This document shows, piece after piece, positions 8,002 to 15,288 of a stretch of DNA of 30,035 nucleotides. Position numbers and translations under genes: made by a program. The DNA comes from Streptosporangiaceae bacterium (GTDB taxonomy: Bacteria > Actinomycetota > Actinomycetes > Streptosporangiales > Streptosporangiaceae). The DNA lies in the NCBI GenBank assembly GCA_030041195.1, contig JASHOI010000724.1, forward strand, positions 1 to 30,035, read 5' to 3'. The notes under the pieces are model-generated. The model searched no databases. It was not told the origin of the DNA and saw only the letters and a program-made list of their open reading frames with translations. How positions within the stretch are numbered: position 1 is the first letter of the stretch; every line of letters begins with the position of its first letter.

Positions 8002-8388
8002 GGTCCGTCCGCGGTCGCCGAGAAATACAGATCGTTCTGGACATAGCTTGCCACATCTTGAGTGAAGATTCAGGCCAACAAGGCGAGCCGCGTCCCGGTT
8101 CCTTCCATGCCTTCGCGGCTTCGGCTTATGGGTAGCAGCAGAATGGTCCGCAAGGTCCCAATCTCTTCGCGCGCCCACCTCGTCATCTGCGTGTTTGCAT
8201 CTGATCCGCGCCCCGTGGTGTTCAGGGGAAGGGCGGCCTGGCGCCTATCCGGCGGCCAGCATCCGCCCGAACAGCGCCTTCCGCGCTTGGGCGCCCCGGG
8301 AGCCGGCCCCGCGCCTCCCGGCCATTACTCTGCATGCCGCTGGCCATCTCGTCCGGACCTTTGGTGACCATCAATGTCTAGTTTCTGG
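8002..8388. other. Gene-free region between divergent regulators
   Basis: I see no supported gene in these roughly 390 bp. Short open frames on the plus strand lack ribosome sites and domain-like sequence. It should carry the promoter of the minus-strand XRE regulator at its left end; the promoter of the plus-strand XRE regulator is annotated next. Confidence 0.4.
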
Positions 8389-8417
8389 TTGCGGCGTTCG
8401 GACCGAGACCTTAAGTT
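8389..8417 (+). promoter_or_regulatory. Predicted promoter giving a leaderless mRNA for the XRE gene at 8425
   Basis: TTGCGG at 8389-8394 and TAAGTT at 8412-8417 are separated by 17 bp. The -10 box ends 7 nt before the ATG at 8425, so transcription should start at or next to the start codon. This fits the lack of any ribosome site upstream of this gene. Confidence 0.5.
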
Positions 8418-8424
8418 ATTCCGC

Positions 8425-8724
8425 ATGAGCTGGCCACAAACGGTCACCACGGCGACACGAGACCTCCCAAGCCGGGTGCAACCGAGACTGCGCCAGAACG
8501 GCGCGGCAATCCGCAGCCTTCGCGAGAAGGATGGCTGGCATCAGCCCGAATTTGCACGCAAAGTCGGTATGAGCCAGTCCGCGCTGTCCAACATCGAACG
8601 GGAAAAGCGCAGCGCCCGTCCAGCGACCATTCACCGGATCGCCAGGGCCCTTCGCGTTCCCGTCGCCGCGATCACTCGTGAGCAGGAGTCGGCCGACCAA
8701 TGGCCGGAACCATTCACGCTGTGA
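8425..8724 (+). CDS. Small XRE-family helix-turn-helix regulator
   Basis: The 99-residue protein is little more than a Cro/CI-type helix-turn-helix domain (about 22-80): GAAIRSLREKDGWHQPEFARKVGMSQSALSNIEREKRSARPATIHRIARALRVP. The turn and recognition helix KVGMSQSALSNIEREKR are canonical. The start at 8425 is chosen because a promoter lies right in front of it; the frame remains open to 8374. It is followed after 61 bp by a BldC-like gene and then by an unknown gene on the same strand, so the three probably form one operon. The target is unknown. Confidence 0.85.
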   Translation: MSWPQTVTTATRDLPSRVQPRLRQNGAAIRSLREKDGWHQPEFARKVGMSQSALSNIEREKRSARPATIHRIARALRVPVAAITREQESADQWPEPFTL

Positions 8725-8785
8725 CCGGCCACCGATGGACAGCTCGCATCAAGCTCAACGAAAACAGCAAGGAGAGAGAGAAAGA

Positions 8786-9037
8786 GTGTCAACGACTCAA
8801 GTCCACCCTGCGTCGAATTCGCTGCTTACCCCTGCCGAAGTAGCCGCCGCATTCAGGGTCGATCCAAAAACGGTCACCAGGTGGGCCAAGGCCGGGAAGC
8901 TGAGTTTCATCAGGACCCTCGGCGGCCACCGCCGCTACCTCGAATCGGAGGTGCTGGCCAAGCTCTCGAGCCTTCCCCCTCCCGAGGATGAGCCCTTGTG
9001 GCTGGCCCGCAGCAGCAACCCCGCCGAGGGCACGTAG
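8786..9037 (+). CDS. BldC-like MerR-type small DNA-binding protein
   Basis: The 83-residue protein starts at a GTG preceded by AAGGAGAG (8769-8776). Its core, LLTPAEVAAAFRVDPKTVTR followed by WAKAGKLSFIRTLGGHRRYL (about 13-52), is near-identical in pattern to BldC of Streptomyces, the 68-residue MerR-like winged helix-turn-helix that binds direct repeats cooperatively and delays development. Here the N-terminus is longer and a proline/acidic tail (SSLPPPEDEPLWLARSSNPAEGT) replaces the BldC end, so it is probably a paralogue rather than the orthologue. An excisionase-type HTH of a mobile element is a remote alternative, but no integrase is nearby. It sits between an XRE regulator and an unknown gene in a likely operon. 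Confidence 0.85.
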   Translation: MSTTQVHPASNSLLTPAEVAAAFRVDPKTVTRWAKAGKLSFIRTLGGHRRYLESEVLAKLSSLPPPEDEPLWLARSSNPAEGT

Positions 9038-9092
9038 CAGCAATGGAACGACACGCGCGACGCGTCCAATGCCAGGCACGGGGGACGGGCCG

Positions 9093-9659
9093 ATGGTCGT
9101 AACGTGGTTCGCCGGCTTCCTGCTGCTGTGGGATACCGGATATGAGCCCCGCCACCGCTCGAAACGCCAGGTGAGCCCGGGCATCGGCCGGCTTGGCCAG
9201 CGCTGGCGGGAGTATCCGTTCAGCGCAGCGGCCGGCCGCCGGTCCGGGTCCGGATCTCCGGTGGACGCGTCCTGGATGCCCAGCCCGCCCGCGGAACCGG
9301 AGTTCGGTGACCAGCCCGCTGGCAGCCAGCTTCACCGCGTGATCGAGGGCTGCGCGCTCGATGATCTCGCCCAGATCATCCCCGAGATAGTGCAGGTCAT
9401 CGCCCGCTCGTCGGCGGACACGATGACAAGTGCCTGGAACGACTTCCGGGAGGCCGCCTGGAATGCCCAGGCACTCCGGCTCGGTCCCGGTCTCTGGGCG
9501 GAGTCCTTGGATCCCTCCCCGGACGATCCAGATCCCTACCCGGGGGAAGCGGCTACCTACCCGGATGAAGACGCGGTAGTGATCAAGGTTGGCCAGGCGC
9601 CCGACGCGTTGTGGCTGATCACGAACGCGCCTCGCACGCTCGCGGTACGCAGCCCCTGA
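9093..9659 (+). CDS. Protein of unknown function, third gene of the XRE/BldC-like operon
   Basis: I do not recognise this 188-residue protein. The ATG at 9093 is preceded by GGGGGA at a good distance; an ATG at 9069 in frame is a possible alternative. It begins with a short hydrophobic stretch (MVVTWFAGFLLLW) that is not a clear signal peptide. A basic, serine/proline-rich section follows. From about residue 70 comes a helical region (LHRVIEGCALDDLAQIIPEI, then VQVIARSSADTMTSAWNDFRE), an acidic proline-rich linker and a final strand-like VVIKVGQAPDALWLITNAPRTL. Third positions are strongly G/C, supporting the frame. It follows the BldC-like gene by 55 bp and ends 28 bp before a strong hairpin, suggesting it closes the operon. 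Confidence 0.6.
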   Translation: MVVTWFAGFLLLWDTGYEPRHRSKRQVSPGIGRLGQRWREYPFSAAAGRRSGSGSPVDASWMPSPPAEPEFGDQPAGSQLHRVIEGCALDDLAQIIPEIVQVIARSSADTMTSAWNDFREAAWNAQALRLGPGLWAESLDPSPDDPDPYPGEAATYPDEDAVVIKVGQAPDALWLITNAPRTLAVRSP

Positions 9660-9686
9660 CCGGCACCGCCGCCTCCGCCGAATGAC

Positions 9687-9732
9687 GTGGCAGGTTGCCC
9701 CGCTGGTTCCCCCTGGCGGGGCAGCCTGCCAC
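9687..9732 (+). terminator. Strong hairpin after the XRE/BldC-like operon
   Basis: Two 17-nt arms, GTGGCAGGTTGCCCCGC (9687-9703) and GCGGGGCAGCCTGCCAC (9716-9732), pair completely with one U-G wobble around a 12-nt loop. The stem lies 28 bp after a stop codon. There is no U-tract, as is common for actinobacterial terminators. Confidence 0.65.
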
Positions 9733-9740
9733 ACGCGTAA

Positions 9741-9785
9741 TCGGCCGCCGGCAAGGCGGCGAGGGGGCGCCTTGCCGGCGGCCGA
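9741..9785 (+). repeat. Second, perfect 18-bp hairpin directly downstream
   Basis: Arms TCGGCCGCCGGCAAGGCG (9741-9758) and CGCCTTGCCGGCGGCCGA (9768-9785) are perfect complements around a 9-nt G-rich loop. It begins only 8 bp after the previous hairpin and ends 80 bp before the start of the FAH gene, so it could be a second terminator or part of that gene's leader. A smaller GCCGGCC/GGCCGGC stem follows near 9809-9825. Confidence 0.6.
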
Positions 9786-9865
9786 GGCCGCAGCGGAGAC
9801 TGGTGGCAGCGGCCGGCCGACGGCCGGCGCTCGCGGCGAGAACGCAGAGCTACGAGGAGGTCTTC

Positions 9866-10714
9866 GTGCGGATCGGCAACCTCGATGGCCGGCTGGTCAT
9901 CCTGACCGACGCCGGCGCAATCGACGTGGAACGGGCGAGCGGCGGCCAGTTCGGGGCCGGCCCGCAGGAAGCGTACGAACGCTGGACCGAGTTCACGGCG
10001 TGGGCAGCGATCGCCGAGGGCAGCGCCGAGCCGTATGAGCCCGGGCGCCTCGGCGCGCCGTCGCCGGCGCCGCGGCAGTCGTTCGGGATCGGCCTCAACT
10101 ACCGCGATCACGCGGATGAGTCCGGCTTCGGCGTTCCCGATTACCCGAGCGTGTTCACGAAGTTCCCGAGCTGCATCACCGGTCCTTACACCGACGTCGA
10201 GCTGCCTCCCGGCGGGCACACCGACTGGGAGGTCGAGCTGGTCGCGGTGATCGGCAAACAGGCCTGGCACGTCGCCGAGGACGCCGGCTGGAGCTACGTC
10301 GCCGGCCTGTGCGTCGGCCAGGACCTCTCCGAGCGGATCACCCAGATGGCCAGCAGCCCGCCGCAGTTCAGCATGGGCAAGTCGTTTCCCGGGTTCGGGC
10401 CGACCGGCCCGTGGCTGGTCACCCCCGACGAGTTCGAGAACCCCGACGACCTGGAGCTCGGCTGCGCGATCAACGGGGAGGAAATGCAGAAGTCCCGCAC
10501 CAGCCACCTGATCCTCTCGGTGCCGCAGCTCGTCGTCAGGCTGTCCGCGGTCGCCCGGCTGCTGCCCGGCGACATCATTTTCACCGGCACCCCGGCCGGC
10601 GTCGGCCAGGGCCGCAACCCGCAGCGCTGGCTGGCACCCGGCGACGAGCTCGTCAGCTACATCGAGGGCATCGGGGAGCTGCGGCAGCGCTTCGCCGCCG
10701 TGCCCGGCAGCTAG
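9866..10714 (+). CDS. Fumarylacetoacetate hydrolase (FAH) family protein
   Basis: GAGGAGG at 9854-9860 sits 5 nt before the GTG start of this 282-residue protein. It has the FAH C-terminal-domain pattern: IGLNYRDHADE (about 75-85), the metal-ligand motif WEVEL (Glu122 and Glu124), Asp153 in GQDLSER, the GKSFPGFGPTGP loop with Lys172, and FTGTPAGVG (239-247). Family members use Mg2+ to cleave C-C bonds of 2-oxo acids or to hydrate, isomerise or decarboxylate products of aromatic ring cleavage. The exact reaction cannot be read here. A nearby ACMSD-like amidohydrolase and a GntR regulator would suit a small catabolic route, though a minus-strand gene separates them. The start is fixed by the ribosome site; the frame is open further upstream across the hairpins. 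Confidence 0.9.
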   Translation: MRIGNLDGRLVILTDAGAIDVERASGGQFGAGPQEAYERWTEFTAWAAIAEGSAEPYEPGRLGAPSPAPRQSFGIGLNYRDHADESGFGVPDYPSVFTKFPSCITGPYTDVELPPGGHTDWEVELVAVIGKQAWHVAEDAGWSYVAGLCVGQDLSERITQMASSPPQFSMGKSFPGFGPTGPWLVTPDEFENPDDLELGCAINGEEMQKSRTSHLILSVPQLVVRLSAVARLLPGDIIFTGTPAGVGQGRNPQRWLAPGDELVSYIEGIGELRQRFAAVPGS

Positions 10715-10783
10715 GCGAGCCAGGGGGCTGTTCAGCTGGGGATCTCGCCGCGCAGATGACCGGGTCGCACGCGCCGGCGTAGC

Positions 10784-11467
10784 TCAGACCAGCAGCGAGC
10801 CGCCGACCGCGACCGCGGCGATCGACCCGACCAGCCACAGCAGGAACCAGAACGCCCGCCCGATGTGGGTGAGCTTGGCAAGATCCCCGGCGTCGCCCGC
10901 CCCGGTGCCGCGGTAGATGACCTTCCGCACTCCGGACAGAAGCAGGAACCAGGCCACCCCGTACGCCACGGTGGTCTGGACCCCGACCGTGGCGTACCGC
11001 GCGACCATGAAGATCAGGGCACCGGTGATCAGCACGGGCACGAAGCTGAACCAGTCGCGCAGCACCGCCAGCATGACAACCAGCAGAAGCAGCGTCAGCC
11101 AGAGCACCGCGACGCTGTGCCCGACCCCGATGAGCTTCGCTGCTCCGAGGCCGAACACGCTTGGGCCAAAGTACCCGGCGAAATGGAACAGAACGTTCCC
11201 AGCCAAACCGCCGTTGCTCACTATGGTCTCGCCATCACCGTTCCGCTTCAGCGTCACGCTCCGAACCCTGCGGCCCATGGCGGATCCGGTGACGGCGTGC
11301 ATCCCCTCGTGCGCGATCGTATCGACGTACCGCGCCACCTCCCAGATCCCCTGCACGCCGACCACAGCGAGCGCCAGCAGGCCGATCAGGATCGAGCCGG
11401 CAGCGGACAGCGGGGTCTGTATCTCGCCGATCCGGCTGAGCATGCTGCCGAACGACGTGGGGGTCAT
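10784..11467 (-). CDS. M50-like membrane metallopeptidase (peptidase M50B-type)
   Basis: The 227-residue protein has about five or six hydrophobic helices. A zinc-binding HEGMH (His53, Glu54, His57) lies at the end of the second one, followed by AVTGSAMGRRVRSVTLKRNGDGET, the pattern of short M50B-like integral membrane peptidases of Actinobacteria. Such proteins cleave within or near the membrane, but this short group has no known substrate, and I see no clear Asp third ligand in an NPDG-like motif. A GGAG 8 nt before the ATG supports the start. It is convergent with the FAH gene and divergent from the amidohydrolase gene. Confidence 0.78.
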   Translation of the reverse strand: MTPTSFGSMLSRIGEIQTPLSAAGSILIGLLALAVVGVQGIWEVARYVDTIAHEGMHAVTGSAMGRRVRSVTLKRNGDGETIVSNGGLAGNVLFHFAGYFGPSVFGLGAAKLIGVGHSVAVLWLTLLLLVVMLAVLRDWFSFVPVLITGALIFMVARYATVGVQTTVAYGVAWFLLLSGVRKVIYRGTGAGDAGDLAKLTHIGRAFWFLLWLVGSIAAVAVGGSLLV

Positions 11468-11627
11468 CGCCCGTCTCCGCTCACCAGGGCCTGCCGGTCG
11501 CGTCGCAGGAAGCTACTACGCTGATTTTTGCACGGAAACGCCGATACGCCCGCCCTCGGTGCGCCGGGCCGGCAACGAGGACCTGCCACCCCAGCCCGCC
11601 AGGGCCGCCCAGCTAGGAGCGTGCGCG

Positions 11628-12647
11628 ATGACGTCAGCGGATGGCCGGCCCGGCGCGATTGACGTGCACGCGCACATGGTCGCGCCCGGCCTGCTCGACG
11701 AGGTGTGGTCCGGCCGGTTCCCAGGGATCAGCCTGGCCGAGGCGGACGGCAAGCCGCTGCTCACGGCCGGAGCCGACCGGCTCGGCCCGATCGGTGCCGA
11801 GTTCACCGACGCTGCCGCGCGGCTGCGCTGGATGGACGAGCGCTCGATCGCCGAGCAGTGGGTGTCCCCGTGGGGCGACCTGTTCACCTGGCACGAGTTC
11901 GGGCCGGCCGACGGCCGGCGCTGGGCGGCGGTGGTCAACGAGACCCTGGCCGACGTGGCGGGTGGTTCCGGCGGGCGGCTCCGCATGGTACCTGCCGCGG
12001 ACCTGTCCGAGGGCGCCGCGGTAGCGGCCGATGACGTGGCCGAGCTGGCCAGCATGCTCGGCTCGCCGGCCGTGACGCTCTCCACCCATCCCGTGGGAAC
12101 GCGGTCCGTGGCGGACGCGGCGCTCGGAACGCTGTGGGAGCGGCTGGCCGACCTGGGCCTGCCGGTGTTACTGCACCCGCCGGTCAACGGGCCGTCGCGG
12201 GAGTTCACGCCGCCGGTGCTGCAGAACGTCGCCGGGCGGCTCATCGACAGCAGCAGCGCGCTCGTCCAGCTGATGGCCGACGGGCTGTTCGAGCGGCTGC
12301 CCAGGCTGCGGGTCATCGTTGTGCACGGCGGCGCGCTGCTGCCGTACCAGATCTTCCGGCTGGACGGGCTGGTCCGGGCCGGGCTGCTGGCCAGCACGCG
12401 GATGACCGAGCCGCCGTCCAGCGCGCTGCGACGGCTGTTCTTCGACACGGTCGCGCTGGACGCGCTGAGCATCGAGTTCCTGGTCCGGCGGGTCGGCGCC
12501 AGCCAGGTGCTGCTGGGCAGCGACGCCCCGTTCCCGATCGCGGATCCGGACCCGGTGGGCACGATCCGGTCGGCGGACCTCGGCGCGGCCACCGAGCGCC
12601 GGATCTGCTGCGACAACGCCCGGTCGCTGGCGGCTCGCCCAGCCTGA
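11628..12647 (+). CDS. Amidohydrolase-2 family protein (ACMSD-like metal-dependent hydrolase/decarboxylase)
   Basis: AGGAG at 11615-11619 precedes the ATG. The 339-residue protein begins with the metal motif DVHAHM (His14, His16). Further conserved elements are VLLHPPVNG (third His), VVHGGALLPYQIFRLD (fourth His) and LLGSDAPFPI (the conserved Asp), in the order of the TIM-barrel amidohydrolase-2 group that includes aminocarboxymuconate-semialdehyde decarboxylase and gamma-resorcylate decarboxylase. Also typical is the early MDERSIAEQWVSPW section. Decarboxylation of an aromatic-derived acid is the likeliest reaction, by family; the substrate is unknown. The operator and truncated GntR regulator gene follow 65 bp and 100 bp downstream. 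Confidence 0.88.
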   Translation: MTSADGRPGAIDVHAHMVAPGLLDEVWSGRFPGISLAEADGKPLLTAGADRLGPIGAEFTDAAARLRWMDERSIAEQWVSPWGDLFTWHEFGPADGRRWAAVVNETLADVAGGSGGRLRMVPAADLSEGAAVAADDVAELASMLGSPAVTLSTHPVGTRSVADAALGTLWERLADLGLPVLLHPPVNGPSREFTPPVLQNVAGRLIDSSSALVQLMADGLFERLPRLRVIVVHGGALLPYQIFRLDGLVRAGLLASTRMTEPPSSALRRLFFDTVALDALSIEFLVRRVGASQVLLGSDAPFPIADPDPVGTIRSADLGAATERRICCDNARSLAARPA

Positions 12648-12712
12648 CCGGCCGCGCGGGATACACCGCCATCTCACGCCGGCCGGCCGCTTCGTCCGGG
12701 AGATATCGTATT

Positions 12713-12736
12713 TGACATCTAATATGTTAGATGTCA
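12713..12736. promoter_or_regulatory. Perfect operator palindrome in front of the GntR gene
   Basis: Arms TGACATCTAA (12713-12722) and TTAGATGTCA (12727-12736) are perfect inverted repeats around TATG. A consensus -35 hexamer TTGACA overlaps the left arm (12712-12717), and the right arm ends 10 bp before the GTG of the GntR-family gene. This is the layout of an autoregulated FadR-type repressor operator. Confidence 0.75.
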
Positions 12737-12746
12737 CACTCCGCTC

Positions 12747-13130
12747 GTGTTCGACGCGGCGCCCATGCTCGTGTCGGCCAAGGACTGGGCCTTGGCGCGG
12801 ATACGGGCGCGGATTTACTCGGGCGGGTTCCAGCCGGGGGTCAAGCTCTCCATTGACGGCCTGGCCACGGAACTCGGAGTCAGCCGCACTCCAGTCCGGG
12901 ACGCCTTCGGGCAACTGGAGCGCGAGGGGCTGGTCACCATTGCCTCGCGCGTTGGTGTAACCGTCCGCCGCCTTACCCGTTCAGAGGCGGAGGACATCTA
13001 CCGGATAAAGGAAGCGGTCGAACCGTTGATGGCCCGCTGGGCCGCCGAGCGGCCCTCGGCAGCCCAGCGCGCCGCATGCCGCGACCAGGTTGCCGGCTAC
13101 GCCGGCGCAACATCTCACGGGATCCGTTAG
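12747..13130 (+). pseudogene. GntR/FadR-family regulator truncated in its ligand-binding domain
   Basis: The 127-residue product has a complete winged helix-turn-helix (about 11-75: ALARIRARIYSGGFQPGVKL, GLATELGVSRTPVRDAFGQL, EREGLVTIASRVGVTVRRLT) and then the first helix of the FCD effector domain (SEAEDIYRIKEAVEPLMARWAAERPS). Normal FCD regulators are about 220-240 residues; here the homology stops near residue 118, followed by ATSHGIR and a TAG. No continuation of FCD sequence is visible in other frames, so the loss looks like a deletion or recombination rather than a simple frameshift. It may still bind DNA without responding to a ligand. The start codon is GTG; an ATG six codons later (12765) is possible. 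Confidence 0.7.
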
Positions 13131-13192
13131 TCCGTCCGGCCAGTATGTGCCGATTTGCGGTCACCGAACGCGTGAAGAGATGAGCTGGTCCG

Positions 13193-13621
13193 TCAGATCT
13201 GGACCCAGACGACCTTGCCGACGGCCTTGCGGCAGGCTCCCCACTGCTTGCCGAGGCTGTCGACGAGCATCAAGCCCCGGCCGTGTTCAGATTCCGGGCC
13301 GGCGTCCTGGCGCCTGGGCAGGTCGTCGTTGCCGTCCCAGACCCGGATGACGATGCTGTCGCGCTCCGCGACGAGCCACAGCCGGACCACCGGAGAGGGC
13401 AAGCCCGCCGAGGCGCGGATGGCGTTGGTGACCAGTTCCGAGACGAGCAGCTCCGCGGTGTCGGCCAGTTCGGGCCGTTCCCACTCCACGACGATCTGCC
13501 TGGCGAGGGACCGCGCGCAGGGCACCGCGCCGGGCGTGGCGCAAAGTTCCAGGCGGCACGTCAGAGGCGGTCGCGCCGTTACGGCGCGCGGCTGTGTGCC
13601 GCCAGGGGCGGCCGTGGGCAT
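13193..13621 (-). CDS. RsbW/SpoIIAB-like ATP-binding protein (GHKL fold)
   Basis: The 142-residue protein is a stand-alone histidine-kinase-type ATPase domain. It shows the N-box in ELLVSELVTNAIRAS (Glu62, Asn66), the G1 box VWDGND (Asp96, Gly97) and the G2 box HGRGLMLVDSL (Gly114-Gly116). Such proteins in Actinobacteria act as anti-sigma-factor kinases or in developmental signalling with small HTH proteins. No anti-sigma antagonist or partner gene is adjacent, so its target is unknown. The ATG at 13621 is taken because the conserved domain follows directly; a frame extension to 13696 adds a basic stretch without similarity to the family. No ribosome site is obvious. It is divergent from the GNAT gene. 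Confidence 0.8.
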   Translation of the reverse strand: MPTAAPGGTQPRAVTARPPLTCRLELCATPGAVPCARSLARQIVVEWERPELADTAELLVSELVTNAIRASAGLPSPVVRLWLVAERDSIVIRVWDGNDDLPRRQDAGPESEHGRGLMLVDSLGKQWGACRKAVGKVVWVQI

Positions 13622-13760
13622 GACTACAGACTGACAGCGATGGCCGCACTTTGGTGGCCGGCGGCCTTGAGCAGGTAACGCACTGCGAGATGCCACGTAT
13701 GCGCCCCCCCGATAACGAAGCGCGCATTACGACCGAGCGGTAAAGTCCTTCGTGGCGAGA

Positions 13761-13766
13761 TAACTT
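13761..13766 (+). promoter_or_regulatory. -10-like box TAACTT for a probable leaderless GNAT mRNA
   Basis: TAACTT fits the TAnnnT actinobacterial -10 pattern and ends 8 nt before the GTG start at 13775, leaving no room for a ribosome site. No good -35 hexamer is seen at the usual distance. Confidence 0.35.
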
Positions 13767-13774
13767 GACTTAAT

Positions 13775-14236
13775 GTGACCGTCATAACGCTGCGGCCGGC
13801 CACCCGGGCCGACAACGAGTTCTGCTACCAGCTGCACAAGGCCGCGATGGGCGATTACGTCGCCGCGATCTGGGGCTGGGACGAGAAGGTTCAGCGCGGG
13901 TTCCACACCCGGGCGTTCAAGCCACGCCGCTGGCAGATCATCACCGCCAACGGTGCCGACGTCGGCATGCTCTCGGTCGAGTACCGTCCGGACGAGATCT
14001 ACCTGGCACGCATCGAAATCCTGCCCGGCCGGCAGGGCAAGGGCATCGGCACCCGGATCATCAACGCGCTGCTCGCCGAGGCCCGCGGACGAGACCAGGA
14101 CCTGGTGCTCGACGTTCTCGTCGTGAACGAGCGGGCCCGAGCGCTCTACCAGCGGCTCGGCCTGACCGAGGTGACCCCAGGCGGCGAGGACCGGGTAAGG
14201 ATCAGAATGCGGTCGGGCTGCCGTGATGTGGCGTGA
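13775..14236 (+). CDS. GNAT-family N-acetyltransferase
   Basis: The 153-residue protein has the GNAT fold pattern: a start TLRPATRADNEFCYQLHKAAM, the central strand YLARIEILPGRQGKGIGTRIINALL (about 76-100) containing the acetyl-CoA pyrophosphate loop RQGKGIG, and LDVLVVNERARALYQRLGLTEV as the late strand-helix. It transfers acetyl from acetyl-CoA to an amine; the acceptor is unknown. A tyrosine in ALYQRLG is at the place of the usual general acid. It begins with a GTG right after a -10-like box and stands alone between divergent and convergent neighbours. Confidence 0.88.
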   Translation: MTVITLRPATRADNEFCYQLHKAAMGDYVAAIWGWDEKVQRGFHTRAFKPRRWQIITANGADVGMLSVEYRPDEIYLARIEILPGRQGKGIGTRIINALLAEARGRDQDLVLDVLVVNERARALYQRLGLTEVTPGGEDRVRIRMRSGCRDVA

Positions 14237-14352
14237 GGACCGGATTCAAATCACCGTCCAGGCGGCCGCCATTAACGCCGGGAATGCCGGCCGGCCGTCC
14301 GGACCGATGAGTTCACCGGCCGGAGGGGAATGAAGACGCCGTTCCGGTGCCG

Positions 14353-15174
14353 CTACTCATCCAGCGCGAAGCTGAGGTACCTTTCCGCGGAACGCGAGAT
14401 CGCCGCCACACCGTCGGCCGCGACATTGCGGCGCCACCAGGCGCCGTAGATGCGGTCGAACGAGAACGGCTTCATCAGCGACAGCGCGCGGCGGATCGTG
14501 CGCGGGCGTTCCGGTATGTGGTTGGGGTAGCTGTACATGAAGCTGACCCAGCGGCGGTCCGGGACCACCGTGAAGATGTCGCCGGAGAACAGCGCGCCGT
14601 TGCCGTCCGGGTCGGCCGCCCAGTGCAGCACCTGGCCGCCGTCGAAGTGCACGCCGGCGTTGATCAGCGTGAGGCCGTCGCCGACCTCACGGGTGTCGCC
14701 GTCCCAGAAGATCACCGAGTCGTCGGGCCGCGCCACCCACTGCCGGTCCTTGCTGTGGATATAGACCGGGGCGTCGAAGGCGTGCGCGAACTCGATCATG
14801 GAGCCGTAGAAGTGCGGGTGGCTGATCGCGATCGCGCTCACGCCGCCGAGGCCGGCTATCGCCGCGACCAGGTCGTCGTCGATATAGGTGATCATGTCCC
14901 AGAGGATGTTCCCTGACGGGGCGCGGACCAGCAGCGCGCGCTGGCCGATCGCGGTCGGCGGCTGGGCACCGACGCCGACCACGCCCGGGCCCTCGGGCTC
15001 GACCCGGCCGGCGTGGCCCGCCTCGCCGAGCTCGGCCAGGCTCGTCCACTGCTGCCCGTCCCAGCCCACGTACTGGCGCTGGTCCTCGCAGATCGGGCAG
15101 TCATCACGGGGCGCCGGGTACTGGACGCCGCAGGTGCGGCAGATCGGCAGATTGGCTTGCATGCCCTTAGCCAT
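14353..15174 (-). CDS. Zinc-ribbon plus metallo-beta-lactamase-fold hydrolase
   Basis: Residues 12-29 form a zinc ribbon (CRTC...CPIC), followed by EDQRQYVGWDGQQWTSLAEL and then a metallo-beta-lactamase-type domain. The metal motif reads SHPHFYGS (His119, His121) where the usual form is HxHxDH, so Asp and His of the second site are replaced. Later parts, NAGVHFDGG (His176) and LFSGDIF (Asp199), match the family, while the final His position reads YGAWWRR. This suggests a one-metal or altered site. I start at the ATG at 15174; a second in-frame ATG lies at 15162. Longer frames upstream contain no family sequence. Substrate unknown. Confidence 0.8.
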   Translation of the reverse strand: MAKGMQANLPICRTCGVQYPAPRDDCPICEDQRQYVGWDGQQWTSLAELGEAGHAGRVEPEGPGVVGVGAQPPTAIGQRALLVRAPSGNILWDMITYIDDDLVAAIAGLGGVSAIAISHPHFYGSMIEFAHAFDAPVYIHSKDRQWVARPDDSVIFWDGDTREVGDGLTLINAGVHFDGGQVLHWAADPDGNGALFSGDIFTVVPDRRWVSFMYSYPNHIPERPRTIRRALSLMKPFSFDRIYGAWWRRNVAADGVAAISRSAERYLSFALDE

Positions 15175-15248
15175 ACCCCCGTTTAGCAGGCACTCGCCAC
15201 CTGAGTAACGCACGGCACGGCCGTATCGCTCTCCGGGTGTTATCTGCC

Positions 15249-15269
15249 GCCCCGGCCGTTCGCCGGGGC
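15249..15269 (+). promoter_or_regulatory. Hairpin in the leader of the secreted-protein gene
   Basis: GCCCCGGC (15249-15256) and GCCGGGGC (15262-15269) pair perfectly around the loop CGTTC. The stem ends 19 bp before the start codon, just upstream of the AAAGGAG ribosome site, so it may affect translation or stability of this mRNA. Confidence 0.4.
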
Positions 15270-15288
15270 CCAAACTCAAAGGAGTGCC

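Noticed and set aside
8062..8428. Short plus-strand frames in the gap between the two XRE genes
   Set aside because: No ribosome site, no recognisable domain; the promoter of the second XRE gene lies within them.
8786..9037. Reading the BldC-like protein as a phage or plasmid excisionase
   Set aside because: Its helix-turn-helix core follows BldC closely and no integrase or attachment site is nearby.
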